A stretch of 41,824 nucleotides of DNA. Origin: a virus. The translations under genes were made by a program, and so were the position numbers. The stretch lies in the IMG/VR virus record IMGVR_UViG_3300029955_001365, positions 1 to 41,824 of that record. The stretch is one strand, 5' to 3'. Below the pieces are notes generated by a model. That model made no database searches and was not told the origin of the DNA. It saw nothing but the letters and a program-made list of their open reading frames with translations. Of the stretch, positions 8,948 through 15,888 are shown in pieces; the first letter of the stretch is position 1, and every line of letters begins with the position of its first letter.

Positions 8948-8978
8948 GGGCGCTCAACCGCCAAGCCTCGCGCCCTTA
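8945..8978 (+). terminator. Hairpin between A and B
   Basis: TAAGGGCGC (8945-8953) pairs perfectly with GCGCCCTTA (8970-8978) across a 16-base loop; the first bases overlap the A stop codon. There is no T run, so it may be a weak attenuator or an mRNA-stability element that sets the A to B ratio rather than a true terminator. Confidence 0.4.
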
Positions 8979-9009
8979 CCCACATACCAACCCAAGGAGT
9001 TTGACCATT

Positions 9010-9978
9010 ATGAGCAACGAAATCAATCCCGCCAATATTTCCCAGCCCGACGAATGGGAGGAATTGAGGGCTCGCGCTTGGCCAGTGATCAAAAGCTTCC
9101 CAAGCATCGCTGCGGCCTCTCGGGACGCCGATATCGCCGAGGCGACCTTCCACGCCTTCATGAATCGCAAATATAAGGGGCGCAACGACAATGTGGCGGC
9201 GGCATTGGCCCGCTGGCTGTTGGCGGTCGAGGAGCGGTCTCTGACGCGATTGGTGATCCCTCAGCGGCCCTCATTTGTGGCAACGCCGACCTCTGCATCT
9301 ATTAAGACGCTCTTACAGTTCGCCCAAGCCATGCCAGATATGACGGCAATTATTAGCGCTCCAGGGCTCGGAAAAACCGAAACTTTTGAAGATTATGCGG
9401 CCAACACTCCAAACGTCTGGCTGGCGACTATGGAGCCCACCACCGGCGGGGTGAATACCATGCTGCGCGAGATCTGCGGCAGCATGGACATTCAGGAAAA
9501 GTCATCACCCGAACTGTCGCGCGCCATCGGTAATAAGGTCAGGGGCCTGCGCGGGCTACTGATTATCGATGAGGCCCAGCATTTGAGCTCTGCGGCATTG
9601 GAACAGGTCCGGTCCCTCCATGATCGCACTAAGATGGGGATCGCGCTGGGGGGGAACCGCACTATCTATGCCCGGCTTTACGGCGAAGGAAAGGAGGCTC
9701 ACGCCCAGCTCTTCTCGCGCGTCGGCATGAAGATGAAACAATTTAAACCGCAGGCAGGCGACGTTTCCATGCTCCTGGACGCATGGAAAATTGCCGGTTT
9801 GGGCGAGCGAAAATTTTTGACTGCGGTCGCAAATAAAAGCGGTGCCCTGCGGAACATGACCAAGTGCATCACCGCCGCATCCATGTATGCGGCGGGGGCG
9901 GGGCAGGCTTTGAGCTTGGAGCATCTCCGCGTCGCCTGGGACCAATTGGACGTCAACCTTGCCGCTGACGCGGCTTGA
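9010..9978 (+). CDS. B: Mu-type transposition ATPase B
   Basis: 322 aa AAA+ ATPase that binds target DNA, activates the transposase and gives target immunity in Mu. An N-terminal helix-turn-helix (about residues 25-60, SIAAASRDADIAEATFHAFM) precedes the ATPase. The Walker A is SAPGLGKT (116-123) and the Walker B is LLIIDEAQ (D187, E188). ATG 9010 has AAGGAG at 8994-8999, ten bases upstream; a TTG at 9001 would be too close. It follows A after 62 bases with a hairpin. Confidence 0.93.
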   Translation: MSNEINPANISQPDEWEELRARAWPVIKSFPSIAAASRDADIAEATFHAFMNRKYKGRNDNVAAALARWLLAVEERSLTRLVIPQRPSFVATPTSASIKTLLQFAQAMPDMTAIISAPGLGKTETFEDYAANTPNVWLATMEPTTGGVNTMLREICGSMDIQEKSSPELSRAIGNKVRGLRGLLIIDEAQHLSSAALEQVRSLHDRTKMGIALGGNRTIYARLYGEGKEAHAQLFSRVGMKMKQFKPQAGDVSMLLDAWKIAGLGERKFLTAVANKSGALRNMTKCITAASMYAAGAGQALSLEHLRVAWDQLDVNLAADAA

Positions 9979-9991
9979 GGGAGCAATAATC

Positions 9992-10324
9992 ATGCTGTCT
10001 CACGATCTGCAAAACACCGCCGCCGCCATCACGATGCAAGCCGCAGCAAAGGGGCGTATTCCGGCGAAATTTTGGGTTTTGTTAGAGGGCAATCTGCGGC
10101 TCTATGCGGCCCAGGCAAAAACGTTGGAAGACATCGCTACGCTGGATGTCGCGACTATGGCCGGACAGATCAATGGCCTGCGCCTGAGCCTCGAGAAGTA
10201 TCGCGATACGGGAGCGGAAATCACGCCCAAGGCTATGGCATCCATCCTGGATATCCTGGGTGGGATACTGACGCCGCCCCGCCGCCGCCCCTCACTGACC
10301 GTCATTCCGGGAGGCGCGTCATGA
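9992..10324 (+). CDS. Small early-region phage protein, unknown
   Basis: 110 aa, helical, no recognised domain. ATG 9992 has GAGGGAG at 9977-9983 at good spacing. It is in the place where Mu carries small nonessential early genes such as kil and gam, but the sequence does not look like Gam. The stop overlaps the next short frame (ATGA), suggesting coupled translation. Confidence 0.6.
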   Translation: MLSHDLQNTAAAITMQAAAKGRIPAKFWVLLEGNLRLYAAQAKTLEDIATLDVATMAGQINGLRLSLEKYRDTGAEITPKAMASILDILGGILTPPRRRPSLTVIPGGAS

Positions 10325-10413
10325 TGATCCGCCGCATCGTCTCCGGTCTCTTCCCTCGGCCCGGCCTGCTGGCCCTGGGTCTCGCGCAAATCAATCGAAA
10401 GGCCCTGTCATGA
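10321..10413 (+). CDS. Very short coupled ORF (30 aa)
   Basis: Encodes 30 residues beginning MMIRRIVSGLFPRP, with a hydrophobic middle (GLLALGLA) and positive charge. It is joined to both neighbours by ATGA overlaps (10321-10324 and 10410-10413). Tight coupling on both sides is the only evidence for translation. It could be a microprotein or merely a bridge that carries ribosomes to the next gene. Confidence 0.35.
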   Translation: MMIRRIVSGLFPRPGLLALGLAQINRKALS

Positions 10414-11183
10414 CGACACTTCCCTCAACCCTCGCCAAATTGGTGCCCACCGGCATCCACTCTATCGGTGGCACAGACTATATGCATGATACCAAGGGTC
10501 GCCTAACGCCCCTGACCTTGATCCGGCCCCAGGACAAGTTACGCGATGAGATGGTGCGCCATGAAATCGCCTATGCCAAAGCGCTGGGCGCGGAGTTGGC
10601 GCGGTTTAAATCGCGGGCATTCGGCCAGGCTGAAGATTTCATGGCCCTGCTGGCCCAGGAATACGGCCTCCGCGACCCCGCAGGAGCCAAAGGCAACAAG
10701 ACCTTCACAAGCATCGACGGTCTATTCAAGATTGAGATTCAAATTTCTGATCGTATCTCCTTTGGCTCTGAATTGCAGATCGCCAAGGCCCTGATCGACA
10801 ATTGCATCCGCACGTGGGGAGCCGGAGCCGATGAGCGTATCCGCGCCTTGGTCCAATACGCATTCGAAGTCGATAAGGTCGGGCGCATATCGCCGACCCG
10901 TATCGCCCTGCTGCGCCGGGCCAATATCAACGATCCACAATGGTTGGAGGCCATGCGCGCCATTGACGAGGCTAAAGATGTGGTCAGTAGCGCAGAATAT
11001 ATCCGGTTTTACGAGCGGTCGGTGCCGACAGACAAATGGTCGCCCATCACCCTCGACCTTGCCAGCGCCGAGATGACCGCCGAAGCGGCGGCATTAGGGG
11101 GGCTCAGCACTGCGATCGCCAACTATGAACGCGAGATGGAAAAGCTGCGGGAAGAAAACGCTCTGCTGCGCGGTGATGAATGA
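10410..11183 (+). CDS. DUF3164 family phage protein
   Basis: 257 aa, matching the DUF3164 group found in the early region of Mu-like phages. Recognisable parts are the N-terminal DTKGRLTP segment (MHDTKGRLTPLTLIRPQD), an alpha-helical stretch, FKIEIQISDRISFGSELQIA and the C-terminal QWLEAMRAIDEA followed by RFYER. It has no catalytic motif. Its function is unknown; in these phages it sits after B among replication and regulatory genes. The final ~30 residues form a likely coiled coil. Confidence 0.8.
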   Translation: MTTLPSTLAKLVPTGIHSIGGTDYMHDTKGRLTPLTLIRPQDKLRDEMVRHEIAYAKALGAELARFKSRAFGQAEDFMALLAQEYGLRDPAGAKGNKTFTSIDGLFKIEIQISDRISFGSELQIAKALIDNCIRTWGAGADERIRALVQYAFEVDKVGRISPTRIALLRRANINDPQWLEAMRAIDEAKDVVSSAEYIRFYERSVPTDKWSPITLDLASAEMTAEAAALGGLSTAIANYEREMEKLREENALLRGDE

Positions 11184-11533
11184 TGATCCTGGGACCAAAA
11201 CTATCAGCCACACAACGGCTGCTTTACACCACCCTGACGCGGGTGGCAGAGGACGGCCTGCCGTGCCCGTCGAACATCGCCCTGGCGGAAAGGCTCTCTC
11301 TGGGGAGCGCGGCCCAGGCCGCCCACGTCATGACGGCGCTCCAGAATGCTGCGCTGATTATTGTCCAAAGTGGGACGGGATGGCGGACGGTGACGATCCG
11401 GGCAACCGGGGCCACGACGCCTCGTCTTAAGCCGGTGGCATCAACCCGCCGCCCGTGCCTGCGCTGTGGTCGGGATTTTTTTTCAGAGGGGGTTCACAAC
11501 CGCCTCTGTCACCCCTGCAATCAGGCGATCTGA
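11180..11533 (+). CDS. Winged-helix protein with C-terminal zinc finger
   Basis: 117 aa. The N-terminal 75 residues resemble a winged helix (SATQRLLYTTLTRVAEDGLP, then NIALAERLSL, then a TVTIRATG wing). The C-terminus has C-x2-C-x13-C-x2-C (CLRCGRDFF ... CHPC), a zinc-binding pattern. A DNA-binding regulatory role is likely but unproved. The start overlaps the DUF3164 stop; a second ATG at 11183 is also possible. Confidence 0.65.
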   Translation: MMILGPKLSATQRLLYTTLTRVAEDGLPCPSNIALAERLSLGSAAQAAHVMTALQNAALIIVQSGTGWRTVTIRATGATTPRLKPVASTRRPCLRCGRDFFSEGVHNRLCHPCNQAI

Positions 11534-11534
11534 C

Positions 11535-11804
11535 ATGAGCCCGCTTGCCAATCACCTGCTGGCCGTCGATTGCGCCGCTCGGGTGCTCCTGGCCCGACTC
11601 GGGCCGGGCTCGGCTCAGGCGCGTCTGCGGCTGGCGGTGATTGGCCTGCGCCAGGCGGTCGCCCGCCTGCGCCTGACCACGCTGCCCCCGGCCGCCGATC
11701 CGCTGCAGGCGGTGCGCGACACCATCCATCTGGCCCTGGCCGCCGGAGCCGATTGGCAGGCCATCGTCGCCGTGGTCAACAAAACTGGGACGGGGGTGGA
11801 GTGA
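11535..11804 (+). CDS. Small early-region phage protein, unknown
   Basis: 89 aa from ATG 11535, two bases after the previous stop. Ala, Leu and Arg rich and helical (LLARLGPGSAQARLRLAVI). Base composition and the absence of rare features fit an expressed phage gene, but I recognise no family. The frame is open further upstream, inside the previous gene, so that part is unlikely to be used. The gene ends just before a convergent minus-strand gene. Confidence 0.5.
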   Translation: MSPLANHLLAVDCAARVLLARLGPGSAQARLRLAVIGLRQAVARLRLTTLPPAADPLQAVRDTIHLALAAGADWQAIVAVVNKTGTGVE

Positions 11805-11809
11805 TGCGC

Positions 11810-12427
11810 TTATTTCGGCCTGACACCCAGATACAAGCAAAAGAGCTTTTGCTCCTCGGTGTGCCAACTGCCACCACAATAGTCTTCGGCCAACTCAGTT
11901 CCAAAGCGAGTGCCTTTAACTTCTGCAAAGAAGCGAAAAATCCCATGATCATCAATCTTGTCCCAATTTATTTTTTTCAAATCTTCGGCCTTCAGCAGGA
12001 CAGAAAATGCTTCCTCCAATCCCGCGTCATTTCCATATTTATCGACCGTCTTGACTTTGGCGACAAAACGCATGGTCTGAATTGCACCGAGTCCTTTTTC
12101 GCTTTGCCATTTTGCTGCAGCCACGATGGTGTCCATCGCCTGAAAGATGGATTTGGTTTCAAAGGTAATTATTGGGTTTTGATCTTCCCACTGAACAGTG
12201 AGGATATGACTATCTGTCTCGCGCAAGGTCGAGGGCGCGCTACAGCTATGCACGATCAGGATCAGGAAGGCCGGGATGGCAGCCAACACGGCCCCACCTC
12301 CAGCGAGTTGCTTACGGGCTATAGGTGTTCTTCCTCCGGCTTTGGCGGGGTGGATGACCCCTGCAATCGTCGAAGCGACGATGACCAGCAGCAGAATGGC
12401 CAGGATGAAAATGATCACGCTACTCAT
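11810..12427 (-). CDS. Membrane-anchored protein on the opposite strand, candidate moron
   Basis: 205 aa. Two hydrophobic helices (about 4-25 and 43-60) precede a soluble domain of ~140 residues with mixed strands and helices (ILTVQWEDQNPIITFETKS, VKTVDKYGN, EEAFSVLLKAEDLKKINWD). A good ribosome binding site, AAGGGG, lies six bases before the ATG on the minus strand. It is the only gene between ner and mor pointing left, against early transcription, and its DNA is richer in A and T than its neighbours. This is the pattern of a moron: a gene expressed in the lysogen that alters the host. Superinfection exclusion is one possibility; no family is recognised. Confidence 0.7.
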   Translation of the reverse strand: MSSVIIFILAILLLVIVASTIAGVIHPAKAGGRTPIARKQLAGGGAVLAAIPAFLILIVHSCSAPSTLRETDSHILTVQWEDQNPIITFETKSIFQAMDTIVAAAKWQSEKGLGAIQTMRFVAKVKTVDKYGNDAGLEEAFSVLLKAEDLKKINWDKIDDHGIFRFFAEVKGTRFGTELAEDYCGGSWHTEEQKLFCLYLGVRPK

Positions 12428-12489
12428 TCCGAACCCCTTTTAGCTGAATTTGTGAAAGCCTGTCACCCGCAGCAAAGAGAGTCAATGCT

Positions 12490-12702
12490 ATGACCAGGGC
12501 CACCTTGATCAAAGCCATTCACGCGGCTAAGCGGCGCGGGATTTTAGACAACCCGACCAAAGCCGGGCTGCGGTCCTTTTGCGCTGCTGCAACAGGCCTC
12601 AAGGGCAAGGCCGCGACCGACCCGGCATTTTTGACGGTGGCCCAATGCATCAAAGTGGTCGAGGCCCTGGTGGCCATGATCGAAAGGAGTACTCCGAAAT
12701 GA
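12490..12702 (+). CDS. Small early-region protein, possibly GemA-like
   Basis: 70 aa. The opening MTRATLIKAIHAAKRRGIL resembles the start of the GemA/DUF1018 family (LIxxIHxxKxxLGLDDxTY), and there is a similar spacing to a second helix (FLTVAQCIKVVEAL). It is shorter than GemA and lacks its C-terminal part. GemA in Mu modulates host genes and precedes mor, which fits this position. The assignment is tentative. Confidence 0.5.
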   Translation: MTRATLIKAIHAAKRRGILDNPTKAGLRSFCAAATGLKGKAATDPAFLTVAQCIKVVEALVAMIERSTPK

Positions 12703-12977
12703 CCCCAGAACGCGAAGAAGCGATCCTCGCGCGGCTCTATGGCGGCGACGGCGGGGTTATGGTGAAAGCTCCGATGGTTGCTAACATCGGAGAAATTGAA
12801 ATGGTCCCTCTCTATGATGTACCGCCTGACCATATGGCGATCCATCCGACAGATGCGCGGGCGCTGGAAGCAAAGCATTACATCAGAAACTGGAATCCCA
12901 GCACGGGCCGCATCTCAACATCGGCCAATGGCCGGGATGCATGGAATAGACTGGTTCTGACGAATGGAGTGGTCTGA
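12699..12977 (+). CDS. Small phage protein, unknown
   Basis: 92 aa from ATG 12699, with AAGGAG at 12684-12689 nine bases upstream and an ATGA overlap with the previous stop. The sequence contains VPPDHMAIHPTDARALEAKH and a Ser/Asn-rich end. No domain recognised. Its next neighbour starts on its stop codon, so the small genes here form one coupled operon leading to the Mor-like activator. Confidence 0.6.
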   Translation: MTPEREEAILARLYGGDGGVMVKAPMVANIGEIEMVPLYDVPPDHMAIHPTDARALEAKHYIRNWNPSTGRISTSANGRDAWNRLVLTNGVV

Positions 12978-13342
12978 TGCAGTGCGCAGAGATGCTCAAA
13001 GATTTGAGCAAGGCCGAGCTGCTGGACTTGCTGCAGCGTCACCATATTTATCTCAATAAATCGGATGTTATTTGGTCCAAATACAAGGTGGCCCGTGAAG
13101 CGGAGGATCGGGCATTTGACGCATGGGTGCGTGCGTCGGCTGCAGAAAGTTGCGCATGCCAAATGGTCATCAAGTCGACTGACCGTTCCTATCGTCGAGC
13201 ATTTGACGCATGGATCGATGCCGCCAAAAAGGAAAAGCATCATAATCGCCAGCGCGACATTGCGCGAAAGCGACGGGATGCGTTGTATGAGCAATGGCTG
13301 GAGGCTGTTAAGCAAGAACGACTGGGGGATCGCCATGACTGA
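12977..13342 (+). CDS. Helical phage protein with an internal repeat, unknown
   Basis: 121 aa, very rich in Lys, Arg, Glu and Ala, probably one long helix or coiled coil. The segment AFDAWVRASA recurs as AFDAWIDAAK. The DNA beneath is a 15-bp exact direct repeat, GCATTTGACGCATGG, at 13112-13126 and 13199-13213, implying an internal duplication. Two cysteines (CAC) lie between the copies. No family recognised. Confidence 0.55.
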   Translation: MQCAEMLKDLSKAELLDLLQRHHIYLNKSDVIWSKYKVAREAEDRAFDAWVRASAAESCACQMVIKSTDRSYRRAFDAWIDAAKKEKHHNRQRDIARKRRDALYEQWLEAVKQERLGDRHD

Positions 13343-13793
13343 TGAGGCTGATCTCCCTACGAACGTTGTCCCGCTCCCGCAGCTCATGACCGCGCGCCGC
13401 ACCTCGGCGACTCATCTCCCTGGTGTACTGGGCGCTCTGGCGCGGGCGGGTCATGGTGGGGCGGCGTTGCTGCTGGCCGAGCATTGGGGCGGCCAGAAAC
13501 GCTATATCCCAGCGACGATCTATATTGATTGCCCACTCGCCGCATTGATCGGTATTGACGCCGCCCGGGTTGTCTCCGCTTATTATACCAAGGGCGGACA
13601 GGGCGGCGATTTTGACATTCCGAAGGGTAATCTGAAGCCAGCTCTGAAGCGGGATATCCTCGGCCACCCCGCGCCGACGCGGGAGACCGCCCGCGCCCTG
13701 GGCTGTACCGAGCGCTATGTGCGCAAGGTCCGCCAGGGACAAGGGCACAAATCTCGTAAACGAGATCCTCGACAATCGTCGCTATTCGACTAA
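13335..13793 (+). CDS. mor: Mor/C-family transcription activator of middle or late genes
   Basis: 152 aa from ATG 13335, overlapping the previous gene by 8 bases. The second half matches the Mor family layout: LLAEHWGGQKRYIPATIY, then GGDFDIPKG, then a C-terminal helix-turn-helix (RETARALGCTERYVRKVRQG). In Mu, Mor turns on the middle promoter and the related C protein turns on late promoters. Only one member is seen here, so it may do both jobs. It is the last gene of the early operon. A 9-bp perfect dyad starts at its stop codon, and the same core occurs upstream of the protease gene. Confidence 0.8.
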   Translation: MTDEADLPTNVVPLPQLMTARRTSATHLPGVLGALARAGHGGAALLLAEHWGGQKRYIPATIYIDCPLAALIGIDAARVVSAYYTKGGQGGDFDIPKGNLKPALKRDILGHPAPTRETARALGCTERYVRKVRQGQGHKSRKRDPRQSSLFD

Positions 13794-13812
13794 CGCGGAA
13801 CCCGTTCCGCGT
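13793..13812. promoter_or_regulatory. Perfect dyad upstream of the lysis operon
   Basis: ACGCGGAAC (13793-13801) and GTTCCGCGT (13804-13812) form a perfect 9-bp inverted repeat around CC. The 17 bases 13796-13812 recur exactly at 21647-21663. The dyad ends 57 bases before the endolysin start. It lacks a T run, so an activator-binding site (for example for the Mor-like protein) is as likely as a terminator for the early operon. Confidence 0.55.
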
Positions 13813-13868
13813 CATCCATCGCGCGCGCAAATGGCACGGTCTCTTATCATTGATGGATGGAGATCCGG

Positions 13869-14450
13869 ATGCCCACCGATTTTTCCCAACTTCCCGACGA
13901 CCCTGTTTTTAACCAGGCCCTGGCCAAGCTGTGGCCTGATGAGGGCGGCTTTGTCGATGACCCGGATGATCCGGGCGGGGCCACCAATCTCGGCATCACC
14001 CTCTATACTCTGCGGCGCGCGGGCCAGTTGGATGGGATCGACGTTGATCTCAATCATGATGGGACGGTGGATGCCCACGATATCCAGCGCCTCGACAAAG
14101 CCACCGCCGCGCTGATCTATCGCGTCGAATGGTGGGACCGTTATGGCTATGGCCATATCGGCGACCCTCTGCTGGCTATCAAAGTTTTCAACCTGGCTGT
14201 GAATGTTGGGCCGGGAACCGCTGTGCGGCTTTTTCAGCAGGCTATCAATGCCTGTGACCCGCACAACCAGATTTTGGTGGATGGGCAGCTCGGTCCCAAA
14301 ACCTTGGCCGCCGCAAACGCCGCTGATCAGCACATGCTGTTTGGTGATCTGGTCCAAGCGGCCCAGGACTATTACCGCCATCTGGTCGCTATCCGCCCCA
14401 CTCTTTCGAAGTATCTCACCGGCTGGCTAGCTCGCGCCGCCCGCGTTTGA
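13869..14450 (+). CDS. GH108-family endolysin with an EF-hand-like loop
   Basis: 193 aa muramidase of the GH108 type (N-terminal catalytic EGGFVDDPDDPGGATNLGIT, catalytic Glu25) followed by the C-terminal peptidoglycan-binding region (VDGQLGPKTLAAAN). It should degrade the cell wall at lysis. Between the two comes an EF-hand-like calcium loop, D60-x-N62-x-D64-G65-x-V67-D68-x-x-D71. There is no signal peptide, so export depends on the holin-like protein downstream. ATG 13869 has GGAG at 13859-13862 six bases upstream; an ATG at 13857 has none. First gene of the late region. Confidence 0.9.
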   Translation: MPTDFSQLPDDPVFNQALAKLWPDEGGFVDDPDDPGGATNLGITLYTLRRAGQLDGIDVDLNHDGTVDAHDIQRLDKATAALIYRVEWWDRYGYGHIGDPLLAIKVFNLAVNVGPGTAVRLFQQAINACDPHNQILVDGQLGPKTLAAANAADQHMLFGDLVQAAQDYYRHLVAIRPTLSKYLTGWLARAARV

Positions 14451-14462
14451 CGGAGTTTGATT

Positions 14463-14993
14463 ATGCAAGGTTATCGTACCCTGTTGTTGGCGGCGCTCAC
14501 TGTTGTCAGTGGCGTCCTTTTTCCTCACATCGCCCCGTCCGCGCTCGCCAATTACGCCGATGTTATTATTGCAGGGATCGGCTTGCTGTTTGGTGGGTTG
14601 CGGTTTGTCACCTCGACCCCGCTTGGAAAGCAGGTGGTCCAGCAGATCGTCCAGGCTGTCCCGGCATCCGACGAGGTCTTTCGTGAGGCCGAGTCCATCA
14701 CCTTGCCCGATTTTGGGCAGATTGCGGACAACCTGAATGCTGCTGTCGCCAAGCTGGACGGCCATCCGTTGGTCGACCCTGCGTCGCTGCAGGCCATCAC
14801 GGCCCTGGTTGCCACTGCCACGCCCATCGCGGCACCGGCTCCAGCTGACACTTCTGCGCTGGCTGACTTGGTGCCTCATGCTCAGGCTCTGATTGCCGGG
14901 CTGGCGGCCCTGGTCCCTGCGGCGGTGGCTCAGTCTCCTGCTCCTGCCGATCCGCAGCCTCAGCCGCAGCCGATCCCGGCCCCGGCAGCGTAA
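14463..14993 (+). CDS. Holin-like membrane protein
   Basis: 176 aa. Two hydrophobic segments near the N-terminus (about 6-22 and 33-49) are followed by a soluble region rich in Ala and a C-terminal tail of alternating Pro, Ala and Gln. It lies 12 bases after the endolysin, the usual holin position. Its length is unusual for a holin because of the ~120-residue tail. ATG 14463 has GGAG seven bases upstream. The role is inferred from topology and context. Confidence 0.65.
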   Translation: MQGYRTLLLAALTVVSGVLFPHIAPSALANYADVIIAGIGLLFGGLRFVTSTPLGKQVVQQIVQAVPASDEVFREAESITLPDFGQIADNLNAAVAKLDGHPLVDPASLQAITALVATATPIAAPAPADTSALADLVPHAQALIAGLAALVPAAVAQSPAPADPQPQPQPIPAPAA

Positions 14994-15199
14994 TGGCAGA
15001 CATTGGCGACCTCGCGCTAGAGGAGGAAGAATTGGCGCGGGCGGCGGCATTGCGCAGCCGCCCGCGTCCCGCCAGCGGCACCAGCGCCACACATTGCCGC
15101 GACTGTGGCGAGGCAATCGCTGAAGCGCGACGGGCGGCGGTGATCACAGAGCTTTGCGCGACCTGCGCCACCGAGCTGGAAGAATTGAGGCGACGATGA
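14993..15199 (+). CDS. TraR/DksA-family zinc-finger protein
   Basis: 68 aa. An acidic N-terminal helix (MADIGDLALEEEELARAAAL) precedes a four-cysteine zinc finger, C-x2-C-x16-C-x2-C (CRDCG ... CATC). This is the layout of phage TraR proteins, which enter the RNA polymerase secondary channel and change promoter choice without ppGpp. Here it may bias host transcription late in growth. It overlaps the holin stop by one base and the next gene by 4. Confidence 0.85.
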   Translation: MADIGDLALEEEELARAAALRSRPRPASGTSATHCRDCGEAIAEARRAAVITELCATCATELEELRRR

Positions 15200-15585
15200 A
15201 CAAAGGTGAATTGATCGAGCTGGGCCGCCTGATTTTTGAAATCATGCTGGCAGCAGGCGGCGGCCTGTTTGCGTGGGCATGGTGGTCGATCCGCCGCGAG
15301 ATGGTCACCAAGGATCATCTTGCGACCGAACTCGCACGACACGACGAGGAACATCAAATCCTGGAACGCCGACTGGCCGACGGTGATCGGCGATTTTCAG
15401 CCATCATCGCTGATATGCAATCGCTGCCGCGTCGTCAGGATCTCGATGACCTCAAAGAGCGCCTCGGTGGCGTAGAGGGATCGGTAATGGCCCTGCAAGC
15501 CACTATCGAAGGACAAAGCGAAGTTTTCCGGCGCATCGAAAATACTTTGAACATGCTGCTCGAAGATCGTCTGAAGAGGGACTGA
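15196..15585 (+). CDS. DUF2730 phage protein
   Basis: 129 aa. One transmembrane helix (about 10-30, LIFEIMLAAGGGLFAWAWW) is followed by a long coiled coil (HDEEHQILERRLADGDRRF, LDDLKERLGGVEGSVMALQ). This matches DUF2730 proteins, located between lysis and packaging genes in Mu-like phages (Mu gp25 position). A spanin or lysis accessory role has been suggested by position only. Confidence 0.75.
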   Translation: MNKGELIELGRLIFEIMLAAGGGLFAWAWWSIRREMVTKDHLATELARHDEEHQILERRLADGDRRFSAIIADMQSLPRRQDLDDLKERLGGVEGSVMALQATIEGQSEVFRRIENTLNMLLEDRLKRD

Positions 15586-15587
15586 AG

Positions 15588-15884
15588 ATGACGTTTACAG
15601 ATGATTTCATTGGCTCGCGTCGCCTCTTTATTTTGCGCCTGCTGTCTGAGCGGGACGGCGAGATTATCGAGAGCCTGATTTTTAAAGGAGCGTTGCGTGG
15701 TTTTCACAGTGGCACCAGCCGGGACGATATCCGCGCTGATCTGGACCACCTGAAGTCCCAACGCTTGACCGAAGAGACCTGGCACGAAGGCGTCTGCCTT
15801 GTCCGCCTAACGGATCGCGGCGACGATGCAGCCTATGGCCGCGTCCAGGTCGCAGGTGTTGAGCATAGCCGCTGGCGGAAATAA
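15588..15884 (+). CDS. Winged-helix phage protein (Mu gp26 position)
   Basis: 98 aa. It reads like a short winged helix: RRLFILRLLSERDGEIIESL, a DIRADLDHLKSQRLTEE recognition region, then a LVRLTDRGDDAA wing. It corresponds in place and style to Mu gp26 and the VpaChn25_0724 phage family. Its role is unknown; it may be regulatory. Two bases separate it from the DUF2730 gene. Confidence 0.7.
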   Translation: MTFTDDFIGSRRLFILRLLSERDGEIIESLIFKGALRGFHSGTSRDDIRADLDHLKSQRLTEETWHEGVCLVRLTDRGDDAAYGRVQVAGVEHSRWRK

Positions 15885-15888
15885 CACC

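Noticed and set aside
11570-12493. Long plus-strand open frame (307 codons) over the lone minus-strand gene
   Set aside because: Its translation lacks any domain-like pattern, starts inside another gene without a ribosome binding site, and the minus strand has a well-formed membrane protein with a good ribosome binding site.
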